Below are positions 18,672 to 29,231 of a stretch of DNA of 64,000 nucleotides, piece by piece (positions within the stretch are counted from its first letter, which is position 1; every line of letters starts with the position of its first letter). This stretch comes from CAVPCZ01 sp963702445 (lineage in GTDB: Bacteria > Bacteroidota > Ignavibacteria > UBA10030 > UBA6906), in assembly GCA_963702445.1 (NCBI GenBank), contig CAVPCZ010000003.1, forward strand, positions 248,001-312,000, given 5' to 3'. The position numbers and the translations under genes are program-made. A model generated the notes under the pieces. It saw only the letters and a program-made list of their open reading frames with translations. It was not told where the DNA came from and ran no database searches.

Positions 18672-19987
18672 ATGCAGTTTCTGGAAACCGTTCTCTATTT
18701 TGTCATCACTCTCGGCGTGCTCGTGTTCGTCCATGAGTTCGGGCATTTTCTCGCCGCCAAACTCTGTGGCATGAGTGTGGACCGGTTTTCGATCGGCTTT
18801 CCGCCGCGCGCATTCGGCAAGCAGATCGGCGAGACCGATTACTGTGTCTCGTGGATTCCCATCGGCGGATACGTCAAGATCGCCGGGATGATCGATGAAA
18901 GCTTCGACACCGAATACCTGGCCGGCCGCCGCAGCCATGGGAGTTCCGCGCAAAGCCGATCTGGCAGCGGATGCTGGTGATCTCCGGCGGCGTGATCATG
19001 AACATCCTTCTGGCCGTCGTGATCTTCTGGGGGATCAATTTCGTCCAGGGGCGGACGGTCCGCGAAACGACGGAAATCGGCACCATCGTTGAAGCAAGTG
19101 CGGCGGCAAAAAGGGGGGCTGCAGCGCGGCGATCGTGTTCTGAAGATCAACGGCACGGCGGTTACGCACTGGGACGATATTCTGAACCAGATCTATATCG
19201 AAAACGTCGGCAACGACATTACCTTCACCGTGCAGCGGGCGGGGCAGGAGATCGATGTCCCCTTCGCCCGCACGGCGATCCCCGAACCGAACGAGGCGAA
19301 CTTCGGGATTGTGCCGTCACACACGGAGATCGTGGTCAACACGGTACAGTCGGGCATGCCGGCCGATGCTCTGGGTCTGAAACCGGGAGATGTGTTGTTG
19401 TCCGTTGGCGGAACAGTACTCCAATCCGATATGCAGGTGAAAGAGCTGGTGCAGGCAAGTGCAGGTATACCGGTCATGATTGAATGGCGGCGGGGTACCG
19501 AACTGTTGAAGGGAACCACGACGCCCACTGAGGGTGGCATGATCGGGATCGGCTTTGCGCTTCGCTATGTCGGTCCGGTGCGAAAGGTGGACTATTCCAT
19601 CTTCGAGGCCCTGCCGCGCGGGTTGAGCGACGTGTTCAACGTGAGTGTGCTGTTCGTCAAGCAGATGTGGCAGATCGTCACCGGCAAGGTGGCATTCGCG
19701 CAGTCGGTAGGCGGCCCGATCCGTATCGCGCAGATGGCCACACAAACCGCTGAACTTGGCATGTTAACCTACCTGGGGTTTATGGCGTTGTTAAGCATGA
19801 GCCTGGCAATCCTGAATTTCCTCCCCTTTCCCGCACTTGACGGGGGACACATGACCTTCCTCGTCTATGAAGCGATCTTCCGCCGGGAAGTGCCGACAGT
19901 ATCCGGCTGGTGCTGCAAAAGGCGGGTTTCGTGCTGCTGTTGATCTTCATGGTGTTCGTCCTCTACAACGACATCCGGCATTTCTAG
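18672..19987 (+). CDS. rseP: RseP-type site-2 zinc metalloprotease (three frameshifts)
   Basis: Inner-membrane protease that cleaves transmembrane segments, classically anti-sigma factors in envelope stress and leftover signal peptides. The zinc motif HEFGH is at residues 21-25 in the first membrane segment. The frame shifts near 18940, in the A5G6 run near 19115, and near 19895. PDZ-like regions follow (GLQRGDRVLKINGTAVTHWD and LGLKPGDVLLSVGG). The second zinc ligand region is NFLPFPALDGGH. The C-terminus reads LQKAGFVLLLIFMVFVLYND. About 438 residues, normal for the family. It follows dxr, as in many bacteria. The ECF sigma/anti-sigma pair at 34361-35245 is a possible client by analogy only: the reconstructed anti-sigma lacks an obvious membrane segment. 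Confidence 0.88.
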
Positions 19988-20037
19988 CGGCGTCACCGGA
20001 GGGCGACTCGTCCTGCCGCCCTTCGCGGTTTCCCCGT

Positions 20038-20066
20038 TTGCAACACTCTCCGTAATTTGCTATACT
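20038..20066 (+). promoter_or_regulatory. Promoter of the FecR-barrel-cyclase operon
   Basis: TTGCAA (20038-20043), a 17-bp spacer, then TATACT (20061-20066). The ATG at 20111 lies 44 nt downstream of the -10. The next upstream stop (rseP) is at 19987, so this promoter would make the four-gene operon an independent unit. Confidence 0.6.
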
Positions 20067-20110
20067 ACCATGACGATTCGCCGTTCTCCACTTACCACCG
20101 GGGCGATCCC

Positions 20111-21174
20111 ATGAGAGTATCCCTTCTCTTCATCGCCATCTTTTTTCTTGCGTCCATGCCGTTGCTGGCACAGGGACCGATCATCGACATCGGCACATCC
20201 GTCACACCCGCGAATGTCCTCACACTGCAAGACGTGGACTTTGTCAACGCGACCACCCCGAAGTGGCTTTTTACCATTGATCTGAGGATTCGCAACGCCG
20301 GGGGGGGCAATGTGACGTCGGTCAATGTCGTCATGCGGCTCACGCTGGACGTCGTACTGGCCAGCGGCGAGTCCTTCAGCCCTGCTTCAGAACTGAAAAC
20401 CAAGTCCTTCCCTGTCGATGGATCGCGGTCCATCAGCAACCTGGACCTGAAGCAGAACCCTGTGTACGGAATTACCTACACCCTGTTACCGGAGGCAAAG
20501 CGGAGGTTTGAAGAGCTGGCGCTTCCCACCGGATTCATGCCTTCCGGCACATACACATTCCACATAGAAGTCACCACAGAGCGTTACAACCAGACGTTCA
20601 GGGCATCATTCAAATTTGTCCTCTCCAATCCCTCCCGCCTTGAGCTCGTATTCCCCATGGACAGAGACCGTTCGGTGGGACAATTCCCGTTTTTTCAGTG
20701 GAACTACGACGGTCCCCGCTCGCGTATTTCCATCTTCGAACAGCTGCCTGGCCAATCTTCTCCGCAGGAGGCCACCGACGGCGTGCCGCATGCCACGGCC
20801 GAGGTGACGACCAATTCATTCCTCTATCCGAGCTCGGGTGTGCGCCCGCTTGAATCGGGGAAGACGTACGTCTGGTTTGTCGAAGGACTGGTTGGCGTTT
20901 CCGGTAACCCGGACGGTTCATTCAAGAGCCCTTTTCGGTCGTTCACCGTCTCTGCGGGAGGCAGCAACGCGGCCATGCAGAGTCTCCTGGATGAACTCGA
21001 ACGGGTGCTCGGGCCAAAGCACAAGGCACTCTTCGACCGGATTCGATCCGAAGCCTCTTCCCCACCGGCCAGGTCCGCGTGGACGGGACAACGATCACCA
21101 CCACGGAACTCGTGAAACTGATCGGCCAGTTCCGCAGCAATCCAGCCGGCGTTGTCAACGTCGACATTGAATAG
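20111..21174 (+). CDS. Exported Ig/Fn3-like protein, first gene of the FecR-barrel-cyclase operon (one frameshift)
   Basis: I do not recognise a named family. The signal peptide is residues 1-18 (MRVSLLFIAIFFLASMPLLA). The N-terminal half looks like a beta-sandwich (LFTIDLRIRNAGGGNVTSVN). A second region, LELVFPMDRDRSVGQFPFFQ followed by W, looks like the Fn3-like modules that often read fPxdgxxv...FxW. The protein then has GKTYVWFVEGLVG. A 1-nt frameshift near 21060 moves the end to LVKLIGQFRSNPAGVVNVDI, with the stop at 21172-21174. The ATG at 20111 was preferred over an in-frame upstream start because it is followed at once by the signal peptide. FecR starts 24 nt after the stop. Periplasmic or surface location is inferred. 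Confidence 0.65.
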
Positions 21175-21198
21175 TCCGCTTCCTCTGTGGAGTGTACC

Positions 21199-21903
21199 AT
21201 GAGATCATTTCTGTTACGCGTATGCGTTGGTGCCTGCTCCTTCATGCCGCTGCAGCCCCTGTATGCTGCGCCACCCGACCCTGCGGACGCCCCTATCGGT
21301 TTATTGAGCAAGGTTATTCTCGAGGTGCTGCGCAAGGAGAGTGGAAAGACATGGGAGAAGGCCATACGGGGTCAGACTCTGGGCTCGGGTGACATGGTCC
21401 GGACGGGTCCAAAATCCCTCGCCATAATCAAGTTCAAAGACAACAGTCTGGTCCGGTTGCGCGAACGTTCCGAGTTGACGGTGACCGGCACGATTACGGG
21501 GGGGGCATTTTACAAGGCCGTGGAGGTGCAGATGGGTGTTGTCGGTTTCAATGTGCAGAAGCAGCGGTCGGGGGAGGAATTCCGTTTCACCTCGCCGACT
21601 TCGGTCGCATCCATTCGTGGCACGGCGGGTATGTTCAGCGCCACGGCGCTGTCCGATACGCTCACGGTGACGGAGGGATCTGTCTTCTTCACCAACCGCG
21701 TCTCCCAGAAATCGGTGGACGTTGCCTCCGGCTTCACCGGCATTTCCAACCGCGATGGAACCATTCAGACGCGGCGGTCGACGGAAAGCGAACGTCGCGC
21801 CGCACTCGATGCACAGCAGGATGATCAACGCAAGAAGCTGGAAATCGAACTCCGCGACCCCAAGGGAAAGACGAACCAGCTGAAAATCGAGTACAGAGAC
21901 TAA
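21199..21903 (+). CDS. FecR-domain periplasmic protein
   Basis: An intact 234-residue protein. Residues 1-23 form a signal peptide ending LYAA. The FecR fold spans about residues 40-150: GSGDMVRTGPKSLAIIKF, DNSLVRLRERSELTV, and SPTSVASIRGTAGMFSA, the typical turn-rich beta repeat. The C-terminal 50 residues are charged and may form a helix. Classical FecR has a cytoplasmic part and a membrane anchor; this version has neither, so it is a stand-alone periplasmic FecR domain of the kind found beside CHASE2 cyclases. The real start is the ATG at 21199, where the hydrophobic core begins; an in-frame ATG 12 nt earlier is less likely. It sits between the Ig-like and barrel genes. Confidence 0.82.
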   Translation: MRSFLLRVCVGACSFMPLQPLYAAPPDPADAPIGLLSKVILEVLRKESGKTWEKAIRGQTLGSGDMVRTGPKSLAIIKFKDNSLVRLRERSELTVTGTITGGAFYKAVEVQMGVVGFNVQKQRSGEEFRFTSPTSVASIRGTAGMFSATALSDTLTVTEGSVFFTNRVSQKSVDVASGFTGISNRDGTIQTRRSTESERRAALDAQQDDQRKKLEIELRDPKGKTNQLKIEYRD

Positions 21904-21924
21904 CCAACTGGTTCTCCAGCCCGT

Positions 21925-24333
21925 ATGAGACTTCGTTCATTCATCGCTGCCGCGGGATTGCTCTTCTTGCCGGTCTGGGGGGTGTACGCTCAGCTTTCGT
22001 CCTTCGTTGTCGCCTCAACACCTGCCGAAACACCGGCCGGGGCACCCGCGGCGATTTCTGTGGACCTGCGGCAGGGTCACTCCATCACCGGCATGTATCT
22101 CCTGTACAGACCGTTTGGCTCGGCGGAATACCGCAGGGCCGAAATGGATCTGCGGGGCTCCACCGCGCAGTGCACACTTCCGGCCGAACGTCTGACCCCC
22201 CCCTTCCTCGAATACTATTTCGTTCTTGTCGACGGCAAGGGAAAGCGCGAGTCCTCACCGCCCAACGCGACAGGCGATCCATTCACATCTCCTCCCGCAC
22301 AGCCTTTCCGGCTGACCGTGCGGGACAGGCAGGATGCGCAGGTCCTCTTTCTCAGCCCCGAACAGGGGGCGACGCTCGACCCCGACGACGTGCTCATTTC
22401 CCTTTCGCTCCTGCGTGCCGACTCGACAGTTTTCCCGCGGGCGACGCAGATCAGGCTGGACGATAAGGACATCACGGCACAGGCGGTCTTCAGCGAGGAT
22501 CTCATCGTGTACGTTCCCGGCAATCACGGCATCCGTCTCGCCCCCGGCCGCCATGCGCTCAAGGTGGGACTCTTCAGCCGGACCGGAAGGGTTGTTTCCA
22601 CGGCCGAGTTGACATTCCGGGTCCGTCGGTCTTCCGGCGACGACATGGGGAACGTCCGGGCGCAACAGCGGTTCGACGCGAAGGTGAATGTGCAGGCTGA
22701 GTCGCGGCATGAAACAATCAGCAACGAGGGTATTTGGTATAACCGCGCCGGTATGCAATTCCGCGGGACCACGGACATCTGGGCATTTACTTCGAACCTC
22801 TTTTTCACCTCCGACGAGAAACCGGAGCGCCAGCCGCAGAACCGCTACTTCTTCGGGGTGGAACGCCGTGGATACAGGCGGGCTATGGCGACCACTATCC
22901 CACATTTCCGGATCTCATACTGAGCGGCAAACGCGTGCGCGGTCTGCAAACCACCGCCCGCTACGGCGTGCTGGGTCTCGACCTGACCCTCGGCGAGATC
23001 ACCCGGGCGACCGAAGGGACATTGCTCGCGCAATTTCCCGCGGACAGTTTTTCCGTAGAGTTCCGCAAAGACTCCACCGCCGCGTTCGGTCAGATCAACC
23101 CCACAACCTGGGGGAAGTATTCGTTCGGAACCTACACGCGCAAACTGTTTGCCGTGCGGCCCAGTTTTGGCAACCGGGAGACCTGGGAGGTCGGATTGTC
23201 CTGGCTCAGTTCCAGCGATGACCCCGGATCCATCCGGTACGGCATCAGGCCCAAGGAAAATATACTCCTGGGGACCGAATGCTGGTCCGCTTTGACAGGA
23301 GCCGCATCGAGATCACCGGCCAGGCGGCGTTCAGCGCCTACAATTCGGACATCTCCTCCGGGACATTTACCGACGCCTATATCGACACGGTATTTCAGAA
23401 CCCCCAGGGGATCAAGGAGGCCCGGGACCGATTGAAGGAGTATATCACCGTCAACGACAATTTCCGCCCTCTAAGCGTGGAGACACTCGCAACGCTGGCG
23501 TACGAGGCGACCCTCGGCCTCCATTACTTCGACAATGACTTCACGTTCACCTACCTCTCCCGCGGAAGCGACTATGTGTCGTTCGGACAGTCGTTTCTTC
23601 AGACCGATCTTCGCGGGTTCAAGCTTGTGGACCGTGCGCGGCTTATCGACAACCAGCTGTTCCTCACGCTCGGCTATGAACGGCTCGAGGACAATCTGAA
23701 CGGCACCAAACCGGCCACGACCGTCTTTTCGAACATGAACATCGCGGCAACCTACTTTCCCCGGCGGGATATTCCCACCGTCACGGTGGGCTTTTCCCGG
23801 TTCAGCAACGACAACGGTCTTGCCGTGACGGGGCGCGACTCCCTGACTCCGTCAATGATGGCACCAACCGGCTCTACCTCCAGTCGTCCTATGATTTCCG
23901 AAATGGGCACAACACACCGTAACGCTGAATCTCTCCACGTCGGAACGCGCCGATGAAACCGTCCATCAATACGACGTGAAGAACGTCACCGCAGAAGCCG
24001 GCCTGACGTCGCAGTACAGTATTCCGTTGCGGACCAGGGTCAGTGTCGCGTTGAACCTGAACACCCTGCCGGACGGGACAATCCGCGGGCAGAGCAGCGA
24101 GCTGAACTACACCGCTCTTTCGTTTCACGCCGATTATGCGATTGTCCGCGACGTGTTCACTATCATGGCAACGGTCGCGCCGACGCTGGGTGATTACCGC
24201 CGGACCGGATTGGATCTGAGCAGCGAGTGGTTCTCCGTGCGGACATGAGCTTCGTGCTGCAGCTGGCAACTATAAAAACGATACCCCGACTGACGACAGC
24301 ATTGTCAGTCTGCGTTATCGGCTCACGCTCTGA
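21925..24333 (+). CDS. Large outer-membrane beta-barrel with an N-terminal exported domain (at least four frameshifts)
   Basis: Reconstructed length about 802 residues. Residues 1-22 form a signal peptide. The next 230 residues look like Ig-like modules (GMYLLYRPFGSAEYRRAEMD; RLAPGRHALKVGLFSRTG). From about residue 245 the pattern is antiparallel transmembrane strands rich in aromatic residues (NEGIWYNRAGMQFRGTTDIW; LHYFDNDFTFTYLSRGSDYV), continuing to a hydrophobic end, SLRYRLTL. The frame changes near 22870, 23270, 23850-23960 and 24240; barrel-like sequence continues each time and the total is a multiple of three. The cyclase gene starts 12 nt after the stop. No family name is recognised. 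A barrel with a periplasmic N-terminal module is a natural sensor or scaffold, which is inference. Confidence 0.68.
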
Positions 24334-24345
24334 CCGGGGACCCGG

Positions 24346-26559
24346 ATGCTCTCGCCCCAGCTCACCACCGGCCAGCGCAGCTGGCTCACGCGTATTGCCC
24401 TCGCACTGGGTGTGGCGCTGCTGATCGTGGCCCTCACGCAGGAACAGGTCTTCCGTCTGGGCATTCTGCAGCGGCTTGAACTGGCGACGCTCGATTACCG
24501 TTTTCAGTTCCGCGGACCCAACGTTGCGGTGCGCGATTCCCTGCACGTCGTCATCGTGGAGATCTCCGAAGACTCCTTCCGGTCGCTCCCCGACCGATTT
24601 CCCTGGCCGCGCACGTACTACGCACATCTCCTGCGTAACCTCAAAGCCGCCGGCGCCGTTGTCGTAGGCATTGATTTGATCTTCAACAGCGCCGACGATC
24701 GCTCCCCCCGGAACGACGATTCATTGCGCAACGCCATGCGCGAGACCGGCATCGCCGTGTTGACCGGCAAGCGTGAAGCGGACAGCGATTCATACGTCAC
24801 CATATCCGCTCAGGAAAATTACGGCAACATTTTCTTTCCCGACGACAGGTCCATAGGGTTGGTGAATATCCGCAACGACGCAGACGGCGTGTACCGCTCA
24901 TACAACACCATGTTTGTGGTGGATTCCGCCGGCGGCGGCGAATTCGGCATTCCCACGCTTGCCTTTGCAGTCCTGAACAAATACTTCGGTCTCCCGCCGT
25001 TCACCGTCCCTTCCACGTCCGACGACGCGTTTGGCTATGCCGGGCGCCGCATCCCGCGGTATGACGCCGGATCCATGCTCATCAACTTCTACGGTCCCAA
25101 CGGTACCTTCCCGCACATTCGTTTCAACGACGTCATCGATGATGAGACGCTGGTGACGCTCGAGGAACGAACCAGCGGGCAGGAGATCAACACGTTCAGT
25201 GATCCGGCGTACGGCTACCGCTTTGACAGCACGTTCGCCGGCAAGATCGTCCTCGTCGGGGTTACGGTGCCGGAGTACAAGGATCTGTTCCCTGTTTCCA
25301 TCGCCCGGGGCCAGCGGAAACGCGACAATTTGATGTACGGTGTGGAGCTGCACGCTAATGTGATCGAAAATGTGTTGCGTAATGATTTCCTCCGCATGGC
25401 GCCCCGCACCGTGGAGATTGCCGTCACGAGTTTTCTCGTTCTCGTCACGTTCTTTGTGACCTCCCTCCTGCGTGAGGTGAAAACCCGGCACCATCTGCTC
25501 GTCGGGCTCTTCAGCCTGGTCTTCGCCGTCGCGGAAATTGCGCTGATCGGCCTCGCCGCGTTGTTCCTCTTTACCACACTCAACATTGTGCTGCCGGTGG
25601 TGAGCGCCACGATGGCGGTTGCGGGGGGATACGTCATGAGCACAACCTATCACTTCGTCGCCGAACGGAAGGAACGCCTGCTGATCAAATCCATGTTCAG
25701 CACCTACGTGAACCCGTCGCTGGTCGATGAGCTGGTCGCCCACCCGGAGAAGCTCGTCCTTGGAGGGCAGCGTGAAGAGCTGACCGTCTTGTTCAGCGAT
25801 ATTGAAGGATTCACGGCATTCGCCGAGCACCTCCCTCCCGAGGAACTTGTCAGGATTCTGAACGAATACCTGAGCGTGATGTCCGAGATTATCTTCAAGA
25901 ACGACGGCACGCTGGATAAATACGAGGGGGATGCGGTCATGGCTTTCTGGGGGGCGCCGATTCCGCTGCACGACCATGCCCTCCGGGCATGTCTGAGCGC
26001 GCTCCAGATGCAGGAGTCTCTTGTGGATCTCAACAAGACCTGGGGCGAAGCCGGCAGGCCCCGCATCCGTATCCGGATCGGACTGAACACGGGTGAGATG
26101 GTGGTGGGAAACATGGGTGCCGCCGGGAAGTTCGCCTACACCGTCATCGGAGACAGCGTCAACCTCGCATCCCGTCTTGAAGGAGCAAACCGTGAATACC
26201 GGACGGGCATTATGGTGAGCCAGCGGACGTATGAACTGGTGAAGGAGAGGATTATCGGGCGTGAGCTGGACCGGATTACCGTCAAGGGACGCAATGAACC
26301 GGTGACGGTTTTCGAGCTGCTGTGCGCAAGGGACCATCCGCAGGCAGATGACACCGAACGGTTTCTGGAAAGATACTCGGTAGGATTAGCGGCGTACCAT
26401 ACCTGCCGCTGGACGGACGGACTGTCGGCGTTTGCCGAAGCACTGCAGGTGCGGCCCGATGACTACACCACCCAACTCCACATCAAGCGCATTCAGGCCT
26501 ATCAGGTAACACCGCCGCCGGACAATTGGAACGGCGTCTTCGTTCTGACCTCGAAGTAA
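24346..26559 (+). CDS. CHASE2-domain class III adenylate cyclase
   Basis: An intact 737-residue protein. Order: N-terminal membrane segment (about 15-35), periplasmic CHASE2 sensor (about 45-345; includes DLIFNSADDRSPRND and GKIVLVGVTVPEYKDLFPVS), three membrane segments (about 350-430), and a cytosolic class III cyclase domain (about 475-660). Metal Asp residues are D485 in FSDIEGF and D529 in KYEGDAVMAFWG. The adenine-selecting pair is K525 and T599 (in YTVIGDSVN), as in cyanobacterial CyaB1, and the transition-state pair is N606 and R610. So ATP to cAMP is the likely reaction. A 75-residue tail follows. It is last in an operon with exported FecR and barrel proteins. The sensed signal is unknown. 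Confidence 0.9.
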   Translation: MLSPQLTTGQRSWLTRIALALGVALLIVALTQEQVFRLGILQRLELATLDYRFQFRGPNVAVRDSLHVVIVEISEDSFRSLPDRFPWPRTYYAHLLRNLKAAGAVVVGIDLIFNSADDRSPRNDDSLRNAMRETGIAVLTGKREADSDSYVTISAQENYGNIFFPDDRSIGLVNIRNDADGVYRSYNTMFVVDSAGGGEFGIPTLAFAVLNKYFGLPPFTVPSTSDDAFGYAGRRIPRYDAGSMLINFYGPNGTFPHIRFNDVIDDETLVTLEERTSGQEINTFSDPAYGYRFDSTFAGKIVLVGVTVPEYKDLFPVSIARGQRKRDNLMYGVELHANVIENVLRNDFLRMAPRTVEIAVTSFLVLVTFFVTSLLREVKTRHHLLVGLFSLVFAVAEIALIGLAALFLFTTLNIVLPVVSATMAVAGGYVMSTTYHFVAERKERLLIKSMFSTYVNPSLVDELVAHPEKLVLGGQREELTVLFSDIEGFTAFAEHLPPEELVRILNEYLSVMSEIIFKNDGTLDKYEGDAVMAFWGAPIPLHDHALRACLSALQMQESLVDLNKTWGEAGRPRIRIRIGLNTGEMVVGNMGAAGKFAYTVIGDSVNLASRLEGANREYRTGIMVSQRTYELVKERIIGRELDRITVKGRNEPVTVFELLCARDHPQADDTERFLERYSVGLAAYHTCRWTDGLSAFAEALQVRPDDYTTQLHIKRIQAYQVTPPPDNWNGVFVLTSK

Positions 26560-26574
26560 GCGCCCTCTGAAGAG

Positions 26575-27600
26575 TTATTCCGCAACCCGCCGGAACTGAT
26601 CGGACTCAAGCGTGAAAGTCATCGAGATCCGGTGCGTGTTGCCCAGCTGGTTGATCCCGTCAAACTTCACAAACGAGTAGTCGATGTTCAGTTTCGGCAG
26701 GTGGACCCCGGCCCCGAGCGTGAGCTGTTTCACGTCGCTGTACCCAACCCGCAACGCGACCAGGTCTTTGAAGAGAAATTCCATTCCGGTGTGCACATCG
26801 AAGCTTACCGGACCGAGGTTGAAGGTGGACGCGGAGCGGCGGTTTTCAAACCGCAGGTCCAGATCAACAGCCGGTGCGAATCGCCCGCCAAAGGCTTCGA
26901 TCAGATAGGCGCTGCCGACTTTCAGTGTAGGGGATATCAGTTCATTGCGGCCCGTATCCCAGGCCAGGAACGTCGTCGTGACATCCTGCAGATTTGCCCC
27001 GAGGAGCACATTGTCGAAGGGAGTGTACCAGAGGCCCAGATCGAACCCCACGCCGGTGGCCCCGTTTCCTCCCAGTTCGCGCCGGATCAATTTGATGTTG
27101 GCACCGTAGGAAAATTCATCGGATTGCTTGCGTGTGTAGGTCAGATAGAGCGCCCAATCGGCGGCATTGAAATAGGTCACACGATCGGGATCAACACGGC
27201 TGAATTGCGTGGGATCGTACGTGAGGTTACCGTTGATATCGACTCCTGCATTGCGGGTATCGGGGATATCATCAACGCCGAGGCGGATGAGGCTTATCCC
27301 GATGCTGGACCGGGAGCCAACGGGGAAGGCAACGGCGCCATAGTCATGGTTGACCAGGCTTCCGAACTGTTCGTCGTGCATGAGGATGATTTGAGGGTAG
27401 GCAATAGACGAGAGCCCCGCCGGATTCCAGTACCCTGCGGTCACATCATTGGCAAGGGCAACATACGCTCCGCCCATTGCCAGGGCGCGCCCGCCGACTC
27501 CGAGGGAGATGAACTCTCCGGCGTACTTTGCCACTCCTGTTCCTGCAACCGCCGCCCAGAGGGGAACACACAACAGCACCAGAGCCTTCGCCACTTTCAT
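26575..27600 (-). CDS. PorV/PorQ-family outer-membrane protein
   Basis: An intact protein of about 341 residues. The signal peptide ends near AAVAG, followed by the family signature FISLGVGGRALAMGGAYVAL and ANDVTAGYWNPAGLSSIA. The rest is a FadL-like barrel. PorV and PorQ help bring type IX secretion cargo to surface attachment in Bacteroidota, but many paralogues exist outside that system, so the role here is open. I chose the ATG at 27600 (MKVAKALVLL) over one 12 nt upstream because the signal peptide starts there. The gene is convergent with the CHASE2 cyclase, with 15 bp between stops. No other T9SS gene is in the window. Confidence 0.8.
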   Translation of the reverse strand: MKVAKALVLLCVPLWAAVAGTGVAKYAGEFISLGVGGRALAMGGAYVALANDVTAGYWNPAGLSSIAYPQIILMHDEQFGSLVNHDYGAVAFPVGSRSSIGISLIRLGVDDIPDTRNAGVDINGNLTYDPTQFSRVDPDRVTYFNAADWALYLTYTRKQSDEFSYGANIKLIRRELGGNGATGVGFDLGLWYTPFDNVLLGANLQDVTTTFLAWDTGRNELISPTLKVGSAYLIEAFGGRFAPAVDLDLRFENRRSASTFNLGPVSFDVHTGMEFLFKDLVALRVGYSDVKQLTLGAGVHLPKLNIDYSFVKFDGINQLGNTHRISMTFTLESDQFRRVAE

Positions 27601-27746
27601 TGCGTACCCCAAGTCTGTCCGTCAAAACGATTCGCTTCATAACTTCTCAAAAAGCTGCGTAAGAATCAAGTCTCTCACGCGCATTCACCGGTAGGGCCGA
27701 TACCGGCTTGCTGGCCGGGTGAACATCAGAAGCGGGGGTTGCACGT

Positions 27747-28834
27747 CTAGAGCGGCGGGGTCATGCTCCAGACGATTACTGTTGTGTCTGCTATCGCATA
27801 CATTTTCCGGCCATGGACACGGGCAATCGCCGCGTTGCCGGGGAGAGTATATGAATAGCGGTACCGTCCCGAATTTCCGTCGTATACATCCATCACACTC
27901 CGTTCCGGCATCCTGTCCGTTCCGGCCAGGACATGCACTTCATCCCCGACGAGGCTGGCGTTCCGGGATACAATGGGGGCGGAGGGATCGACGCGCACAT
28001 AGTGTGCGGAGGAGTTTTGCCGGGAGAGGATGGGGGGCAGACCGGGAAAATCAATCGTATGAACGAATATCAGGGGCGGGTGGGAGGCGGGATTGAAGAT
28101 CCCCAGCAGGCCTGCCCGGTACGCGCAGTAGGCAAAGCGGCCCGACCTGTTTCCTGTAAGGCGGCCGTCGAGGGCGATGCTGAGCTGTGCCTGGTTTTCC
28201 ATGACGGTGCCGCAGGCCAGTATGGGGTCGCCGTTTCGCCGGTACAGGGTAAACAGCCGACCGCCCGAGGGGGAGGAGATCACCACATATCCGCTGTCTC
28301 CCAGCAGGGCCAGACGGTGTGGCGGCCGTTCCGGGCGAATGGTGCGCTCGAACGTCCCGTCGGCCGCGAAGACGGTAATCAGACCATTGACCGGGTCGCA
28401 TATCCACACACTTCCGTCCGCATCCACATCGAAGTCCGTTGGATTCACAAACTCCCCCGGCCCCTGTCCCGTAGTTCCACCGTATGTTGTCAGCACCGGG
28501 CGTCAGACGAATATTCTTGACGCTCTTGTCTCCCCAATCGAGCACATAGACCGTCTCATCGGGCGTTACCCGGACCTCGACGGGGGCCGACAGTGACGGC
28601 CCGGGTGCAAATCCCAGCGACTGTCCACGGTGGAGCGTCCGTTCCCGCCAGTTGCGGGTCCGTCCCGGCTGGGGTCTCCGTTGCTCCCGCGCATTCCCGG
28701 TGTCTCTGGTCTCCCGGGGAGAAGCAGTTGCTCCCGCCCTCCTGTGACCGGATCGCGGAGATATCCAGAAACGCCCCGCCTGCAGCGACCACCAGGAAGA
28801 CCAGCATCAACCGGTTTCGTCGTTTCATCATCAT
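27747..28834 (-). CDS. Exported six-bladed beta-propeller (NHL-like) protein (at least two frameshifts)
   Basis: The start at 28834 (the first of three consecutive ATGs) follows GGAG. The signal peptide is MMMKRRNRLMLVFLVVAAGG. After a Gly/Pro/Arg-rich stretch the frame changes, and NHL-type blades appear: VRVTPDETVYVLDWGDKSVK, then after another shift GQGPGEFVNPTDFDVDADGS and VWICDPVNGLITVFAADGTF. The last blades (SVMDVYDGNSGRYRYSYTLP) are in one frame to the stop at 27747. The total is about 362 residues. Such propellers are common as periplasmic or lipid-anchored proteins in Bacteroidota and bind ligands or proteins; none is identified here. It lies downstream of the MauE-like and small-peptide genes on the same strand. 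Confidence 0.68.
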
Positions 28835-29057
28835 CCTGTCTCCTGCAATGCACGGAGTTCCGTTACTACGCACCGCGGTACCACCACTTCACCGCGCCGC
28901 TGTTATTTGCCTGACGGCAGCGGCCCGCCCCTCCTGACGGTCGAGGCGGGCGGAGTCCTCGCATAAGGTGCTCCCGTCACACAGGTGTCTTTGCAGGGTG
29001 CCTCTGTTACGCCGGAGTTCGATACGTTCATAACAGTTCAGTGCAACAGCTATTCCT

Positions 29058-29231
29058 TTAACAACGATGCTCAGGGTGAAACACACGTCCGAGCCCCTCC
29101 GAAACAAACGACGTATCTGCAGCCGGGAAGTGCTTGGTTTTCGGCCGGGTTTGTTCCGGCATCATTGCTCCGGTCAGCGCGAGTGTCATGATCAGAAGCA
29201 GCACCACAACCACAGGTGTTTTCCTGTTCAT
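29058..29231 (-). CDS. Small exported peptide, 57 residues
   Basis: The start at 29231 has a strong GGAGAG 6 nt upstream, which supports a real gene despite its length. The peptide begins MNRKTPVVVVLLLIMTLALT, a clear signal peptide, then a short polar region (EQTRPKTKHFPAADTSFVSE) and ends in Cys. A shift in the G4 run near 29095 would instead give other ends, one of them longer and containing several Cys; I cannot decide between them. No family is recognised. It appears to overlap the MauE-like gene by 4 nt and lies upstream of the beta-propeller gene. The 220 bp between its stop and the propeller start contain nothing further I can support. Confidence 0.5.
   Translation of the reverse strand: MNRKTPVVVVLLLIMTLALTGAMMPEQTRPKTKHFPAADTSFVSEGLGRVFHPEHRC

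Noticed and set aside
26560..26574. Terminator between the convergent cyclase and PorV-like genes
   Set aside because: Only 15 bp separate the stops and no stem can be drawn there.
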